The notes beneath the pieces were generated by a model, which worked only from the letters and a program-made list of their open reading frames with translations, was not told where the DNA came from and did not search any database. From Hymenobacter nivis (GTDB taxonomy: Bacteria > Bacteroidota > Bacteroidia > Cytophagales > Hymenobacteraceae), in NCBI RefSeq assembly GCF_006439025.1, contig NZ_RCYZ01000001.1:930001-994000 (forward strand): a stretch of 64,000 nt of DNA, written 5' to 3'. This document shows, in pieces, positions 35,921 to 45,858 of the stretch. The position numbers were made by a program, and so were the translations under genes. Numbering within the stretch: position 1 is the stretch's first letter; the number at the start of each line of letters is the position of its first letter.

Positions 35921-37753
35921 CTACTTGCCGCGCTTGCGGCGGTAGTATTTGCGGTACCAGGAGGCGGTTTTCTTGAATAAGCTGGCCGTGGTTTCGTGCG
36001 AAAACATATTGATGCGGAACACTTGCAGCCGGTCGTCTTCCAGGTGCAGGCCGCCGGTGTCGGTGGCCAAGCCGAAGGCGAAACCGGCGGCCTGCACGGC
36101 AGCTTTCAGATCGTCGTTGAGGTCGCCGTAGGGGTAGGCGAAGCTGACGATTTCGGTGCCCAGCGTGGTTTCCAGACTGTTTTTACTGCGCACGATTTCG
36201 GCTGTGGCGGCGGGCAGCGGCAGGGCGGGCAGGTGCGGGTGCGACATGGTGTGGGCCCCTATTTCCCAGCCGGCGGCTACGAAAGCGCGCTTCTGGGCCT
36301 CGTCCATGAGGTCGGCGCGGGGCTCGGTGGGGTCGGCGGCGAGGTCCCACTGGTTGTAGCGCACGTCAAAATCACCGAGCAAGTACAGCACACCGCGGTA
36401 GCCGTACTGCTGCATGAGGGGCAGCAGGTTGGTGTAGTTGTCGACGTAGCCGTCATCGAAGGTGAGCACCAGCGGCCGCCGCGGGAACTCGGCCAGGGGC
36501 CGCTCGCCGCAGGCAAATTGCAGGTAATCGGCGAACGTGATGGGGGTGAAGCGGCGGCTTTTGAAGAAGGCCAGGTGCTTGGCAAAGTTGTCTTTCGTGA
36601 CGAACGTCTGGTGCTTGGTGGCCGGCGCTACGTCGGGGATTTTGTGGTACATGAGCACCGGCAGGAAGTCGGGCACGGCCTTTTGCATGCGCGCCGACTG
36701 GTACACGGCCAGCACTTCGGCGGCCACCCGAGCCAGGCTATAGTGCGCGCGCACCTGCGCCTGCAGGGCCCCCGGCACCGGCTGCGGCGCCGCCAGAAAC
36801 GCCCGCGCATCGGCCAGCAGGGCCCCGAAATCGACGTCCGACGGCGCCACGCGGGCCGAGATGTCGCCGAAGTTGGAGGCTGCGGCATCGGCAAAGTTGG
36901 CTTCCGTGACGAGGCCAGCGTAGCTGGCTTCGCCCAGGGCCAGCACGGCGTGGCCGGCCCCCAGTGCCTCGATGGCCACCCGGCCCGCGCCGATGGTGAG
37001 CGTGGTGCGGGCTAGCCAGCCGGCCACGTCGTTGGTGAACCCCACGACCTCTACCCGCTCGCCGAACTGCGCTTGGAGCTGCGCCAGGGCCCCCTTGCCG
37101 GCGGCGGGCAGTTGCTCCAGCTCGCCACCGATAAGGGCCAGGCGCAGAGCAGGAAATTCGGCCAGCAGCGGTGGAAACACTTGCTGGAGCAGCGCCGCGG
37201 CCCGCTCGCCCTTGCCGCCGTTGAAGCGGCCGATGAAGGCGATGCGCGGGGGCCCCGGGGCCCCGGCTTCCGCTGCTTCGCCAAACCGCACGCCGTTGGG
37301 CAGGGCCACAATTTTGCGGGCCTCCATCTTCACTTCTTCGATCAGGTGCGTGCGCAGATTGGCGCAGATGGCGATGACCTTGTCCCCGTAAATATCGAAG
37401 AGCGACGTGGACGTGTGCAGGTGCTGGCGGCCGTGCACGGTGCTCACCAGCGGCACCCGGAGGCCGCGCAGGGCGGCGTAGCTCACCCAGCTGGCGGCCC
37501 GCGAGTGGGCGTGCACCACGTCGATGCCTTCGGTGCGCACCAGCTGGCGGATGAGGCGGGCGTTGCGCAGCCGCTGCCCGTAGCGGCGGTTGCTGATGGC
37601 GGCCTTCACCTGGGGGGCCCCGGTGGGCAGCTGGTCGGAATCGGACACCAGCCACACGGCGTGGCCCTGGGCCCGGTGGGCCTCGGCCAAGGCCACGGCG
37701 TAGGCCGCCGAGCCGGCAAAAAACTCAGCCGAGAGAACGTGGAGGATGCGCAT
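35921..37753 (-). CDS. Fusion: GT4 glycosyltransferase plus polysaccharide deacetylase
   Basis: 610 aa from MRILHVLSAEFFAGSAAYAVALAEAHRAQGH. Residues 1-385 are a GT-B glycosyltransferase (N-terminal Rossmann start, VHAHSRAASWVSYAALRGLRVPLVSTVHGRQH, IAFIGRFNGGKGERAAALLQ donor-site region). Residues about 395-610 are a NodB-type deacetylase: VLMYHKIPD, LTFDDGYVDNYTNLLP (metal Asp pair) and IGAHTMSHPHLPALP (metal His pair), then VSFAYPYGDLNDDLKAAVQAAGF. The frame is continuous with no sign of a frameshift, so this is a true fusion. Inferred role: adding and then deacetylating an amino sugar in a surface polysaccharide. It has no signal peptide, so it probably acts in the cytoplasm. Confidence 0.9.
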   Translation of the reverse strand: MRILHVLSAEFFAGSAAYAVALAEAHRAQGHAVWLVSDSDQLPTGAPQVKAAISNRRYGQRLRNARLIRQLVRTEGIDVVHAHSRAASWVSYAALRGLRVPLVSTVHGRQHLHTSTSLFDIYGDKVIAICANLRTHLIEEVKMEARKIVALPNGVRFGEAAEAGAPGPPRIAFIGRFNGGKGERAAALLQQVFPPLLAEFPALRLALIGGELEQLPAAGKGALAQLQAQFGERVEVVGFTNDVAGWLARTTLTIGAGRVAIEALGAGHAVLALGEASYAGLVTEANFADAAASNFGDISARVAPSDVDFGALLADARAFLAAPQPVPGALQAQVRAHYSLARVAAEVLAVYQSARMQKAVPDFLPVLMYHKIPDVAPATKHQTFVTKDNFAKHLAFFKSRRFTPITFADYLQFACGERPLAEFPRRPLVLTFDDGYVDNYTNLLPLMQQYGYRGVLYLLGDFDVRYNQWDLAADPTEPRADLMDEAQKRAFVAAGWEIGAHTMSHPHLPALPLPAATAEIVRSKNSLETTLGTEIVSFAYPYGDLNDDLKAAVQAAGFAFGLATDTGGLHLEDDRLQVFRINMFSHETTASLFKKTASWYRKYYRRKRGK

Positions 37754-37848
37754 CGGGCGCAAAGGTCGGGGGCCCCGGGGGAATCGGGAACCATCGTCAG
37801 CGGAAGCTTTTGCCTGACTAAAACGCTGCGTCAGATTCAGCCCCCTTG

Positions 37849-37968
37849 ATTGCATTTAAAAGGCCGTCATGCAGCGCGCAGCGAAGCATCTCTACTGCTC
37901 TACTAATTATTTACTGCTGCGGTGGAGATGCTTCGCTGCGCGCTGCATGGCGGCCTTTTGAATGCAAT
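37849..37968. repeat. Intergenic inverted repeat, about 46-bp imperfect arms
   Basis: 37849-37895 pairs with 37921-37968 with few mismatches, including a common core of GCAGCGCGCAGCGAAGCATC and its complement. The loop of about 25 nt is AT-rich. Sits between the fusion gene start and the thrC end; no protein coded. Non-autonomous repeat (MITE-like) or large hairpin. Confidence 0.7.
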
Positions 37969-37986
37969 CTATTTTTTGATGGCTGC

Positions 37987-39189
37987 TTACACCCGGCTGC
38001 GGCCCTGCACGTTGGCGAGGTATTTCTGGGCGCTGCCGGTGTTGAGGAGCAGGATTTGCTCGTGGTGCTGGAGCCAACCGGTGGCCAGGAGCTGGCGGGC
38101 GGCCATCCACACGGCGGCGCCTTCGGGGGCCACGAACAGGCCCTCCTGCTGGCCCAGCTCGCGCATGCCGGCCAGCATGCCTTCCTCGCTGATGGCCACC
38201 ACCGTGCCCTGCGATTCGCGCAGCACTTGCAGCATCATTGCCTCGCCCAGGGGGTGGGGCACGGCCAGGCCGTTGGCCAGCGTGGGGCGGCCCTGGTAGT
38301 GGCTGCAATTGGGCTGGCGACCGGCGTAGGTTTCGAGCAGCGGACAGCAGTTTTCGGCCTGCACGGCCACCATGCGGGGCAGCTTGGCGTCGAGAGCCAG
38401 CCAGCCCAGGGCCTGCATTTCGCGGAAGGCTTTCCAGATGCCGATAAGGCCGGTGCCACCGCCGGCGGGGTACAGCAGCACGTCGGGCAGCTGCCAGCCC
38501 AGCTGCTCGGCAATTTCGTAGCCCATGGTTTTCTTGCCTTCGAGGCGGTAGGGCTCCTTTAGGGTCGAGACGTCGAGCAGGGCCCCGGCGGCGTTCAGCT
38601 GGCGCACCCGGGCCCCGCAGTCGCTGATGAGGCCGTCCACCAGCTCCACATCGGCCCCGTACCAGTAGCACTCTTCCTTGAAGGCGTCGGGCGTGTGGCG
38701 CGGCATCACCACGGTGGCGGGCAGGCCGGCGCGGGCGCAGTAGGCGGCCAGGGCCACCCCGGCGTTGCCGGCCGTGGGAATGATGCAGCCGGCCACGCCC
38801 AGCTCCAAGGCCTTCGACACGGCCATGCTCAGCCCCCGCGCCTTGAACGAGCCGGTGGGGTTCTGGCCTTCATCCTTGAGCAGCAGCGAGTTCAACCCGT
38901 GCAGGGCCCCCAGCCGCGGCAGCGGCAGGATGGGCGTGAAGCCCTCGCCCAGCGTCACCTTGTATTGGTCGTCGAGCAGCGGCAACAGGGCCCCGTAGCG
39001 CCACATGGAGGCATCGGCGGTGTTGATGCCGTCGGCGGGCGTCAGGGGCCCCGCGGTGTCGTAGTCGGCCACGAGCGGCACGGCGCAGCAGGCTGACACG
39101 CGTTGCAAGTCAAAGGCCGAGTAGGCGGTGCCGCAGGCCGAGCAGTGCAGGGCCCGCAAGCGGGAAACGGAGGGGGTGGCGACCAGCAT
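37987..39189 (-). CDS. thrC: Threonine synthase
   Basis: 400 aa. It converts O-phosphohomoserine to threonine with PLP. The N-terminal zinc-ribbon-like part (ALHCSACGTAYSAF ... SACCAVPLVADYD) is followed by the fold II PLP core: Lys in NPTGSFKARGLSMAVSKALELG, phosphate-site Asn in PTAGNAGVALAAYCARAG, and GGGTGLIGIWKAFREM. This matches the archaeal/plant-type single-chain enzyme. No other threonine pathway gene (thrA, thrB) is beside it. The LysR gene upstream, in the same direction, may regulate it. Confidence 0.92.
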   Translation of the reverse strand: MLVATPSVSRLRALHCSACGTAYSAFDLQRVSACCAVPLVADYDTAGPLTPADGINTADASMWRYGALLPLLDDQYKVTLGEGFTPILPLPRLGALHGLNSLLLKDEGQNPTGSFKARGLSMAVSKALELGVAGCIIPTAGNAGVALAAYCARAGLPATVVMPRHTPDAFKEECYWYGADVELVDGLISDCGARVRQLNAAGALLDVSTLKEPYRLEGKKTMGYEIAEQLGWQLPDVLLYPAGGGTGLIGIWKAFREMQALGWLALDAKLPRMVAVQAENCCPLLETYAGRQPNCSHYQGRPTLANGLAVPHPLGEAMMLQVLRESQGTVVAISEEGMLAGMRELGQQEGLFVAPEGAAVWMAARQLLATGWLQHHEQILLLNTGSAQKYLANVQGRSRV

Positions 39190-39258
39190 AGTACCGGCAA
39201 AATTACCGGCGCCCCGGGGCCCTAGGTATGCCGAAACGAGATGGAATTTTGGAATAGC

Positions 39259-40164
39259 CTATGCCCGATCGGCATAGTAATGCTTGGTGAAGAGCAGGAA
39301 GTCCCGGTAGGGCTCGTTGTTTTCAGTACCCTTGCGCTGGATGAAATTGAAGTGCCGCCGCATGGGCAAGTCCTTGATTTTCACTTCTACCAGCTCGCCC
39401 GAGGCTAGCTCTTTCACCACCGCCTGGCGGGGCAAAAAGGCCAAGCTGCTATCCACGCGCACGAAGTTTTTGAGGGCCTCGGTGCCGCCCAGGCGCACGC
39501 GCACCGGCAAGGCTGCCAGCTTGAGGCCCCGGTGCGCCAGGGCCTGCTCCAGCACGGCGAGCGTGCCCGAGCCGTCTTCGCGCAGCGCCAGCGGAATGCT
39601 CAGCAAGTCGCGCGCTTCGAGTGTGCGGCTACCCAGCGGGTTGCCGGCCGCGCACACCGCCACCACGTCGTCGGCCAGCAGCGGCGTGTAGGTGACGTGG
39701 CTGACCTTGTGGATGCCCTCGACGATGCCCAGCTCGATTTCGTGGGCCAGCAGGGCCCTAAGGATGTTGTCGGAGTTGCGGTTTTTAAGGCTGAGCTGGC
39801 GGTTGGGGTGGCGCTGCAAGTAGGCCGACACCACCGGCGGCAGCACGTAGAGCGAGATGGTGGTGCTGGCCCCGATGACCAGGTGCAGCGCCGGCGCAAA
39901 GTCGGGGCTGAGGGCGCTCATTTCCTGGTGCAGCTCGTGCTGCAGCTGCTTGGCCTGCAGCAGCTTCTGGTAGAGGCGCTGCCCGGCCGGCGTGAGCAAA
40001 ATGCTGCTACCCAGCCGCTCAAATAGCCCCGTTTTGTAGTGCTCCTCCAGGGCCTTCACCTGCTTGCTGACGGCCGACTGGCTGACGAACAGCGCCTGCC
40101 CGGCCTTGGTGAAACTGAGCTGCTTGGCAACTTCGAGGAAGACTTCGTGGGCTTGGGAAAGCAT
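39259..40164 (-). CDS. LysR family transcriptional regulator
   Basis: 301 aa. The N-terminal winged helix-turn-helix (1-60: HEVFLEVAKQLSFTKAGQALFVSQSAVSKQVKALEEHYKTGLFER) is followed by a periplasmic-binding-like effector domain from about 90 (LHLVIGASTTISLYVLPPVVSAYLQRHPN). CysB/CbbR-like in general layout; the effector is unknown. It lies upstream of thrC on the same strand with a 69-nt gap, so it could be in the same transcript, though LysR genes are more often divergent from their targets. Confidence 0.93.
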   Translation of the reverse strand: MLSQAHEVFLEVAKQLSFTKAGQALFVSQSAVSKQVKALEEHYKTGLFERLGSSILLTPAGQRLYQKLLQAKQLQHELHQEMSALSPDFAPALHLVIGASTTISLYVLPPVVSAYLQRHPNRQLSLKNRNSDNILRALLAHEIELGIVEGIHKVSHVTYTPLLADDVVAVCAAGNPLGSRTLEARDLLSIPLALREDGSGTLAVLEQALAHRGLKLAALPVRVRLGGTEALKNFVRVDSSLAFLPRQAVVKELASGELVEVKIKDLPMRRHFNFIQRKGTENNEPYRDFLLFTKHYYADRA

Positions 40165-40182
40165 GGCCGAAGGTACTTGAAG

Positions 40183-40272
40183 GGCGGACTTTGTAGTCCG
40201 CGGCTCTCGCTTCGTCCTGCCGATTACCGTTGGGCGACCGGGCAGCGCCGCGGACTACAAAGTCCACGCTAC
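40183..40272. repeat. Dispersed intergenic repeat, copy 1
   Basis: 19-bp perfect arms (40186-40204 and 40247-40265; core GGACTTTGTAGTCCGCGGC) flank a GC-rich middle. The same unit recurs, inverted, at 45.9 kb and in a diverged form at 62.4 kb, always between genes. Confidence 0.75.
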
Positions 40273-40367
40273 AGGCAATGGCTTTTTAATCCTTTCCCTG
40301 CTTAAACCCCGCAGTATAGGAGATTTTAAGTATTACTTTTCGGCCGGATTTCTACCCCTTCCTTTCC

Positions 40368-43300
40368 ATGCTGGCCCGCTTCCGTTTTCTGCCGCTGCTT
40401 TTGCTGTTGGCTACCTTCTCGTGCTCCAAAAAAACCGCCCAGGAGCAGGCCGCCGCCCAGGCCCAAACCGACGGCGACGAGGTGGACCCGCACTCGAACA
40501 TCGTGTTCACCTTCGACGAGCCGGTGGTGGGCGAGGCCCAGCAAAACCGCTGGGACACCACGCAGTACGTGAAATTCACGCCCGCCGTGCGGGGCAAGTT
40601 CAAGTGGACCGGCGACCGGGAGCTGACGTTTTCGCCGCTGGAGGCGTTCCGGCCCAGCACCGTGTTTGCCGCCGACCTGCGGCCCGGGGCCCTGCCCAGC
40701 GGCAAGCAAAAGCTGGCCCTCAACCGCAGCCGCTTCCACACGCCGTACCTGCGCATGGGCGACCCCCAGGTGTTCTTTGGCCGCTCGGCCAAGGCCACGG
40801 GCACGGCCGAGCTGCGCGCCAACCTGCTGTTCAACTACCCCGTGCGGCCCGCCGACGTGCGCAGCCGTCTCAAGGTGAGCCAGGACGGCAAGCCGCTGGC
40901 CGTGAACCTCATCAGCGCCGAGCCCGACCAAACCTTGGGCCTGAGCTTTGCGCAGGACGTGCGCCCGGGGGCCCCCATCACCATTGAGATTGCACCCGGC
41001 CTGCGCCCCGCCACCGGCACCAAGGCCACCACCGCGCCGCTCGTGGCCCAGGCCCAGGTGCCCGACCAAAGTACGCTGGAAGTGCGCGAGCTGACCGGGG
41101 CCCTGCTCGACGGCCAGCCCGTGGTGACGATGAACCTGAGCCAGCCCGTGGCGGCGGCCGACGTGCAAAAGAACCTGACCGTGACGCCCGCCGTGGCGTT
41201 CGCGGTGGAAACGCAGGAGAGCGGCTTCACGCTGCGCGGCGGCTTCGAGGTGGGCAAAACCTACCAGGTTGCGCTGGCCGCCGGCACCCGCGGCCTGCTG
41301 GGCGGCACCCTGCGCGACGCCTTTCAGCAGGCCGTGTCGTTCGGCGACGAGGACCCGAGCATCACGTTTGCCAGCGGCGACAAGGCCTTGTACCTGAGCG
41401 CGCTGGGCACCCGCAACCTGGGTTTGCGCATCAACCAGGTGGCTAAGGTGAAGGTGACCATCGCCAAGGTGTACGCCAACAACATCCAGCAGCTGCTGCG
41501 CCAAGAGCAGCAGTACGGCTACCCCGAGTACGAGGAGGGCCAGCGCGAATCGAGCACCGACGAGGACGGCAACTACATCGACCGCAGCTACCGCTACTTC
41601 GACCTCGAAACCCTGGGCAGCGTGCTGTCCGAGCGCACGGTTTCGGTAGACGGGCTGCCCAAGGAGGCGGGGCTGCGCCTGCTCACGCTCAACCTGAAAG
41701 AACTGGAATTCCAGGGCCCCATGAAGGGGCTGTACGTGGTGAAAGTGGAGGACACCGAGCACCAGTACCTGCAAGTGAGCAAGCTGGTGGCCGTGACCGA
41801 CGTGGGCCTAATTGTGCGGCAGGGCGCCACCGGCGGCACGGTGGTATTTGCCAACTCCATCCGCACGGCGCAGCCCATCGGCGGCGTAGCGGTGAGCTTG
41901 GTGAGCTCGAATAACCAGGTGATTGGCTCGGCCACCACCGACCAGGCCGGCGTGGCGCGGTTCGACTCGGCGGCCTCCATGAAGCGCTTCACGCTGGGCA
42001 TGGTGACGGCGGCCAAGGACGCCGACTTCTCTTTTCTGGACCTGACGCGGAGCAAGGTGGAAACCTCGCGCTTTGAGGTGGGTGGCTTGCAGAGCAACGC
42101 GGCCCGCTACCAGGCCTTTCTGTACGGCGACCGCGACCTGTACCGCCCCGGCGACACCGTGCGCACCAACACCGTGGTGCGCACCGAGGACTGGAAAAGC
42201 CCGCCCGCCAGCCTGCCCATGAAAATCCGGCTGCTACTGCCTACCGGCAAGGAATACAGCAGCTTGCAGCAGAAGCTGAACGGCGCGGGCGCATTCGAGA
42301 GCCGGTTCATTTTGCCGCCGTCCGTGATGACCGGGCTGTACACGCTGGAAGTGCTGACCGGCAACGACGTGCTGCTCACTTCCAAGCAAATCAGCGTGGA
42401 GGAATTCATCCCCGACCGGCTGAAGGTGACCGTGACGGCCGCGCCCGCCGTGCTGCGCCCCGGCCAAACCGTGACGGCCAGCCTCGCGGCCGTGAACCTG
42501 TTTGGGCCCCCGGCCACCGACCGCAAGTACGAGGTCGAGTTCTCGCTCAAGCAGAAGGCGTTCAATCCCAAGGGCTACGCCGATTACAGCTTCGCCATCA
42601 ACAACGGCCTGCGCCGCAAAACCACCAGCAGCGACGACGAATCGGCCGAAACCGCGCTGGGCACGCGCTTCGAGAAAACGCTGCGCGAAGGCCGCACCGA
42701 CGCCGCCGGCCGCGGCACCGCCGCCTACCAAGTGCCGCAGTTTGCCGACATGGGCACGCTGGAGGGCGCGGCCTTCGCCACGGTGTTCGACGAAACGGGG
42801 CGTCCGGTGAACCGCCTGGCCACCTTCGAGGTGCATACCCAGGCCACCATGTTTGGCCTCCAAAACCTGCCCGACTTGGTGAACACCCGCCAGGCGGTGC
42901 CGTTGCGGGTGCTGGCCCTCACGCCGGCCGGGGCCCCCACTAGGGCCCCCGCGCAAGTGCGCGTGGTGCGCCTGCTCTGGGAAACCGTGCTCGAGCGCCA
43001 GGGCGGCCGCTTCGTGTACAACTCGCAGCAGCGCGAGCAAACCGTGCTCAGCCAAACCCTGACGGTGGGCCCTGGCACGGCCCTGAATTTCACCCCGATT
43101 TACTCGGGCGAGTACGAGGTGCGCGTGAGCCGGCCGGGGGCCCTGCCCTACGTGATGCAGCGGTTTTACGCCTACGGCTACGGCGACACGCAGGCCAACT
43201 CGTTCGAAGTCAACAACGAAGGCGAGGTGACCATTGAGCCCGACAAGGCCAAGTACGCCCCCGGCGAAACGGCCAACCTGCTGCTGAAAACGCCCTTCGC

Positions 43301-45854
43301 CGGCCGCATCCTCGTAACGGTGGAGCGCGACCACGTGCTCGACCACTTCTACGTGAACACCGACCAGAAATCGGCCCGCGTGAAGATTCCCATCAAGGCC
43401 GACCACGTGCCCAACGTGTACGTGACGGCCACCGCCATCCGCGCCATCACCGACCACAGCCTGCCCCTCACGGTGGCGCGCGGCTTCGTGCCCCTGACAG
43501 TGGAGCGGCCCGACGCCCGCCTGGCCGTGGCCATTGCCGCGCCCGCCGCCAGCCGCTCCCAAACCTTCCAAACCATCGAAGTGAGCACCGCGCCCGGGGC
43601 CCAACTCACGCTGGCCGTGGTGGACGAGGGCATTTTGCAGCGCAAGGGCTACCTCACGCCCGACCCCTACGGCTACTTCTACCAGAAGCGCGCCCTCGAA
43701 GTATCGGCCTACGACGTGTACCCCTTCCTGCTGCCCGAGCTGGGCACCAGCAGCACCGGGGGCGACGCCGCCGACCTGCGCCGCCGCACCACGCCCGTGC
43801 CCAGCCGCCGCGTGAAGCTGGTGGCCAACTGGAGCGGCCTGCTCACCGCCGACGGCAGCGGCAAGGTGCGCTACCGGGTGCGCGTGCCGCAGTTCTCGGG
43901 GGCCCTGCGCATCATGGCCGTGGCCTACAAAGACGATGCGTTCGGCGCCGCCGAGCACACGCTGAAGGTGGCCGACCCAGTGGTCATCAGCACCGCGCTG
44001 CCCCGCTTCCTCAGCCCCGGCGACACGATTGACGTGCCGGTGACGCTGACGAACACGACGAGCAAAGTGGCCCCGGGCACCGCCAGCGTCACCGTTTCAG
44101 GGCCCCTGCGCATCGTGGGCACGGCGGCGCAAAACGTTAGCTTGCCGGCCAACGCCGAGCAGCGGGTGGTGTTCAAAGTGCTGGCGTCGCCGGCCATCGG
44201 CGAGGGCCACATTGCCACGCTGGTAACCGCGCTGGGCGAAAAATTCACCGAGAACATTGACATCCCCGTGCGCCCCGCGGCACCGCTTGAGCAGCGCACC
44301 GGCAGCGGCGTGGCGGCCGGCGGCACCACAGGGGGCCTCAACCTGACGACCGATTTCTTGCCCGCCTCGCTGCAGAGCCAGGTAGTTATTAGCCGCTCAC
44401 CGCTGACGGAGTTCAGCAAAGACCTGCGCTACCTGCTGCAGTACCCCTACGGCTGCCTGGAGCAAACCGTGTCGGCCGCGTTCCCGCAGCTGTACTACGG
44501 CGATTTGGCGGCCACGCTGCAGCAGAAGACCGGAGCCGCCGCCAAAGCCCAGCGCTACAACCCCAACGCCAACGTGCAGGCCGCCATCCGCAAAATTGAG
44601 TCGATGCAGCTCTACAATGGCAGCCTGAGCTACTGGCCGGGCGGCGACTACGACAACTGGTGGGCCACGGCCTACGCCGCCCACTTCCTGCTCGAAGCCC
44701 AGCAAGCCAACTTCGCGGTCAATAAATCAACCCTCGACAAGGTACTCAGCTACTTGCAGTTCCGCCTCAAAAAGCGCGAAACCGAGGAGTACCGCTACTT
44801 CGACGCCAGCAACATCGCCCGCCAGAAGGTCATCGCCAAAAAGGAAATTGCCTACTCGCTGTACGTACTGGCGCTGGCCGGCCGGCAAGACGCCGTGGCC
44901 CTGAACTACTACCGCGCCAACCGCGCCACGCTGGCCGAAGACTCGAAGTTCCTGCTCGCCTGCACCCAGGGCGTGCTTGGCAACCAGCGCCAGTTCCGCG
45001 AGCTGCTGCCCACCAAGTTTGGGGGCGAAACCGCCGCCGGCCGGGCCCTCGACGGCTCGTTCTACTCGCCCATCCGCGACGAGGGCCTGGTGCTGAACGC
45101 CCTGCTCGCCACCGATCCCCACAACCCGCAGGTGACCGCGCTGGCCCGCCAGCTCAGCCGCCAGGTGAAGCAGGCCCCTTGGCTGAGCACCCAGGAAAGC
45201 GCCTTTGCCCTGCTGGCCTTGGGCAAAATTGCCCGCCAAAACGCCCGCAGCACCGCCACTGGGGCCCTGGCCGCCGACGGCAAGCCCCTGGGCACCTTCA
45301 CGGGCCCCGACCTCACGGTGCGCAACGTGGCCAACCGGGCCCTCACGCTGCGCACCGCCGGCCAGGGCAACCTGTACTATTTCTGGGAGATGGCGGGCAT
45401 CAGCCCCACCGTCCCGGTGCGCGAGGAGGACGCCTATTTGAAGGTGCGCCGCCAGTTCCTGAACCGCACCGGCCAGCCGCTGGGGGCCCCCACCTTCGCC
45501 CAGAACGATTTGGTGGTGGTAAAAATCACCATCCAAGCCGCCGACGCGGCCGGCGACGTGAAGAACGTAGCCATCACCGACCTGCTGCCCGCCGGCCTCG
45601 AAATTGAGAACCCGCGCATCGGCGCCGTGCGCGAATTGGACTGGGCCAAGGACGCCGCCACGCCGGACTACCTCGACGTGCGCGACGACCGCCTGAACAT
45701 CTTCACCACCGCCAGCGCCCAGCCCAAGACGTTCTACTACCTGGCCCGCGCCGTCAGCAAGGGCACCTTCAAGCTGGGCCCCATCAGCGCCGACGCCATG
45801 TACAACGCTGAATACCATTCCTACAACGGCGCCGGCACCGTGCGCGTGAAGTAG
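40368..45854 (+). CDS. Alpha-2-macroglobulin family lipoprotein (YfhM-like)
   Basis: 1828 aa. The leader MLARFRFLPLLLLLATFSCSKK looks like a lipoprotein signal with Cys19. Macroglobulin-like MG domains run through the N-terminal two thirds (including the DRDLYRPGDTVRTNTVVR strand typical of MG3/A2M_N), followed by the A2M domain and a thioester domain with Cys1363-Leu-Glu-Gln1366 in YPYGCLEQTVS, then the helical toroid and receptor-like C-terminal domain. The intact thioester allows covalent trapping of proteases that cleave the bait region. In Gram-negative bacteria it pairs with pbpC, which lies 1 kb downstream here. Periplasmic location inferred. Confidence 0.94.
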   Translation: MLARFRFLPLLLLLATFSCSKKTAQEQAAAQAQTDGDEVDPHSNIVFTFDEPVVGEAQQNRWDTTQYVKFTPAVRGKFKWTGDRELTFSPLEAFRPSTVFAADLRPGALPSGKQKLALNRSRFHTPYLRMGDPQVFFGRSAKATGTAELRANLLFNYPVRPADVRSRLKVSQDGKPLAVNLISAEPDQTLGLSFAQDVRPGAPITIEIAPGLRPATGTKATTAPLVAQAQVPDQSTLEVRELTGALLDGQPVVTMNLSQPVAAADVQKNLTVTPAVAFAVETQESGFTLRGGFEVGKTYQVALAAGTRGLLGGTLRDAFQQAVSFGDEDPSITFASGDKALYLSALGTRNLGLRINQVAKVKVTIAKVYANNIQQLLRQEQQYGYPEYEEGQRESSTDEDGNYIDRSYRYFDLETLGSVLSERTVSVDGLPKEAGLRLLTLNLKELEFQGPMKGLYVVKVEDTEHQYLQVSKLVAVTDVGLIVRQGATGGTVVFANSIRTAQPIGGVAVSLVSSNNQVIGSATTDQAGVARFDSAASMKRFTLGMVTAAKDADFSFLDLTRSKVETSRFEVGGLQSNAARYQAFLYGDRDLYRPGDTVRTNTVVRTEDWKSPPASLPMKIRLLLPTGKEYSSLQQKLNGAGAFESRFILPPSVMTGLYTLEVLTGNDVLLTSKQISVEEFIPDRLKVTVTAAPAVLRPGQTVTASLAAVNLFGPPATDRKYEVEFSLKQKAFNPKGYADYSFAINNGLRRKTTSSDDESAETALGTRFEKTLREGRTDAAGRGTAAYQVPQFADMGTLEGAAFATVFDETGRPVNRLATFEVHTQATMFGLQNLPDLVNTRQAVPLRVLALTPAGAPTRAPAQVRVVRLLWETVLERQGGRFVYNSQQREQTVLSQTLTVGPGTALNFTPIYSGEYEVRVSRPGALPYVMQRFYAYGYGDTQANSFEVNNEGEVTIEPDKAKYAPGETANLLLKTPFAGRILVTVERDHVLDHFYVNTDQKSARVKIPIKADHVPNVYVTATAIRAITDHSLPLTVARGFVPLTVERPDARLAVAIAAPAASRSQTFQTIEVSTAPGAQLTLAVVDEGILQRKGYLTPDPYGYFYQKRALEVSAYDVYPFLLPELGTSSTGGDAADLRRRTTPVPSRRVKLVANWSGLLTADGSGKVRYRVRVPQFSGALRIMAVAYKDDAFGAAEHTLKVADPVVISTALPRFLSPGDTIDVPVTLTNTTSKVAPGTASVTVSGPLRIVGTAAQNVSLPANAEQRVVFKVLASPAIGEGHIATLVTALGEKFTENIDIPVRPAAPLEQRTGSGVAAGGTTGGLNLTTDFLPASLQSQVVISRSPLTEFSKDLRYLLQYPYGCLEQTVSAAFPQLYYGDLAATLQQKTGAAAKAQRYNPNANVQAAIRKIESMQLYNGSLSYWPGGDYDNWWATAYAAHFLLEAQQANFAVNKSTLDKVLSYLQFRLKKRETEEYRYFDASNIARQKVIAKKEIAYSLYVLALAGRQDAVALNYYRANRATLAEDSKFLLACTQGVLGNQRQFRELLPTKFGGETAAGRALDGSFYSPIRDEGLVLNALLATDPHNPQVTALARQLSRQVKQAPWLSTQESAFALLALGKIARQNARSTATGALAADGKPLGTFTGPDLTVRNVANRALTLRTAGQGNLYYFWEMAGISPTVPVREEDAYLKVRRQFLNRTGQPLGAPTFAQNDLVVVKITIQAADAAGDVKNVAITDLLPAGLEIENPRIGAVRELDWAKDAATPDYLDVRDDRLNIFTTASAQPKTFYYLARAVSKGTFKLGPISADAMYNAEYHSYNGAGTVRVK

Positions 45855-45858
45855 CGCG

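Noticed and set aside
35921..37753. The glycosyltransferase-deacetylase gene considered as two genes joined by an error
   Set aside because: The frame is continuous, the linker region has normal codon composition and both domains are complete.
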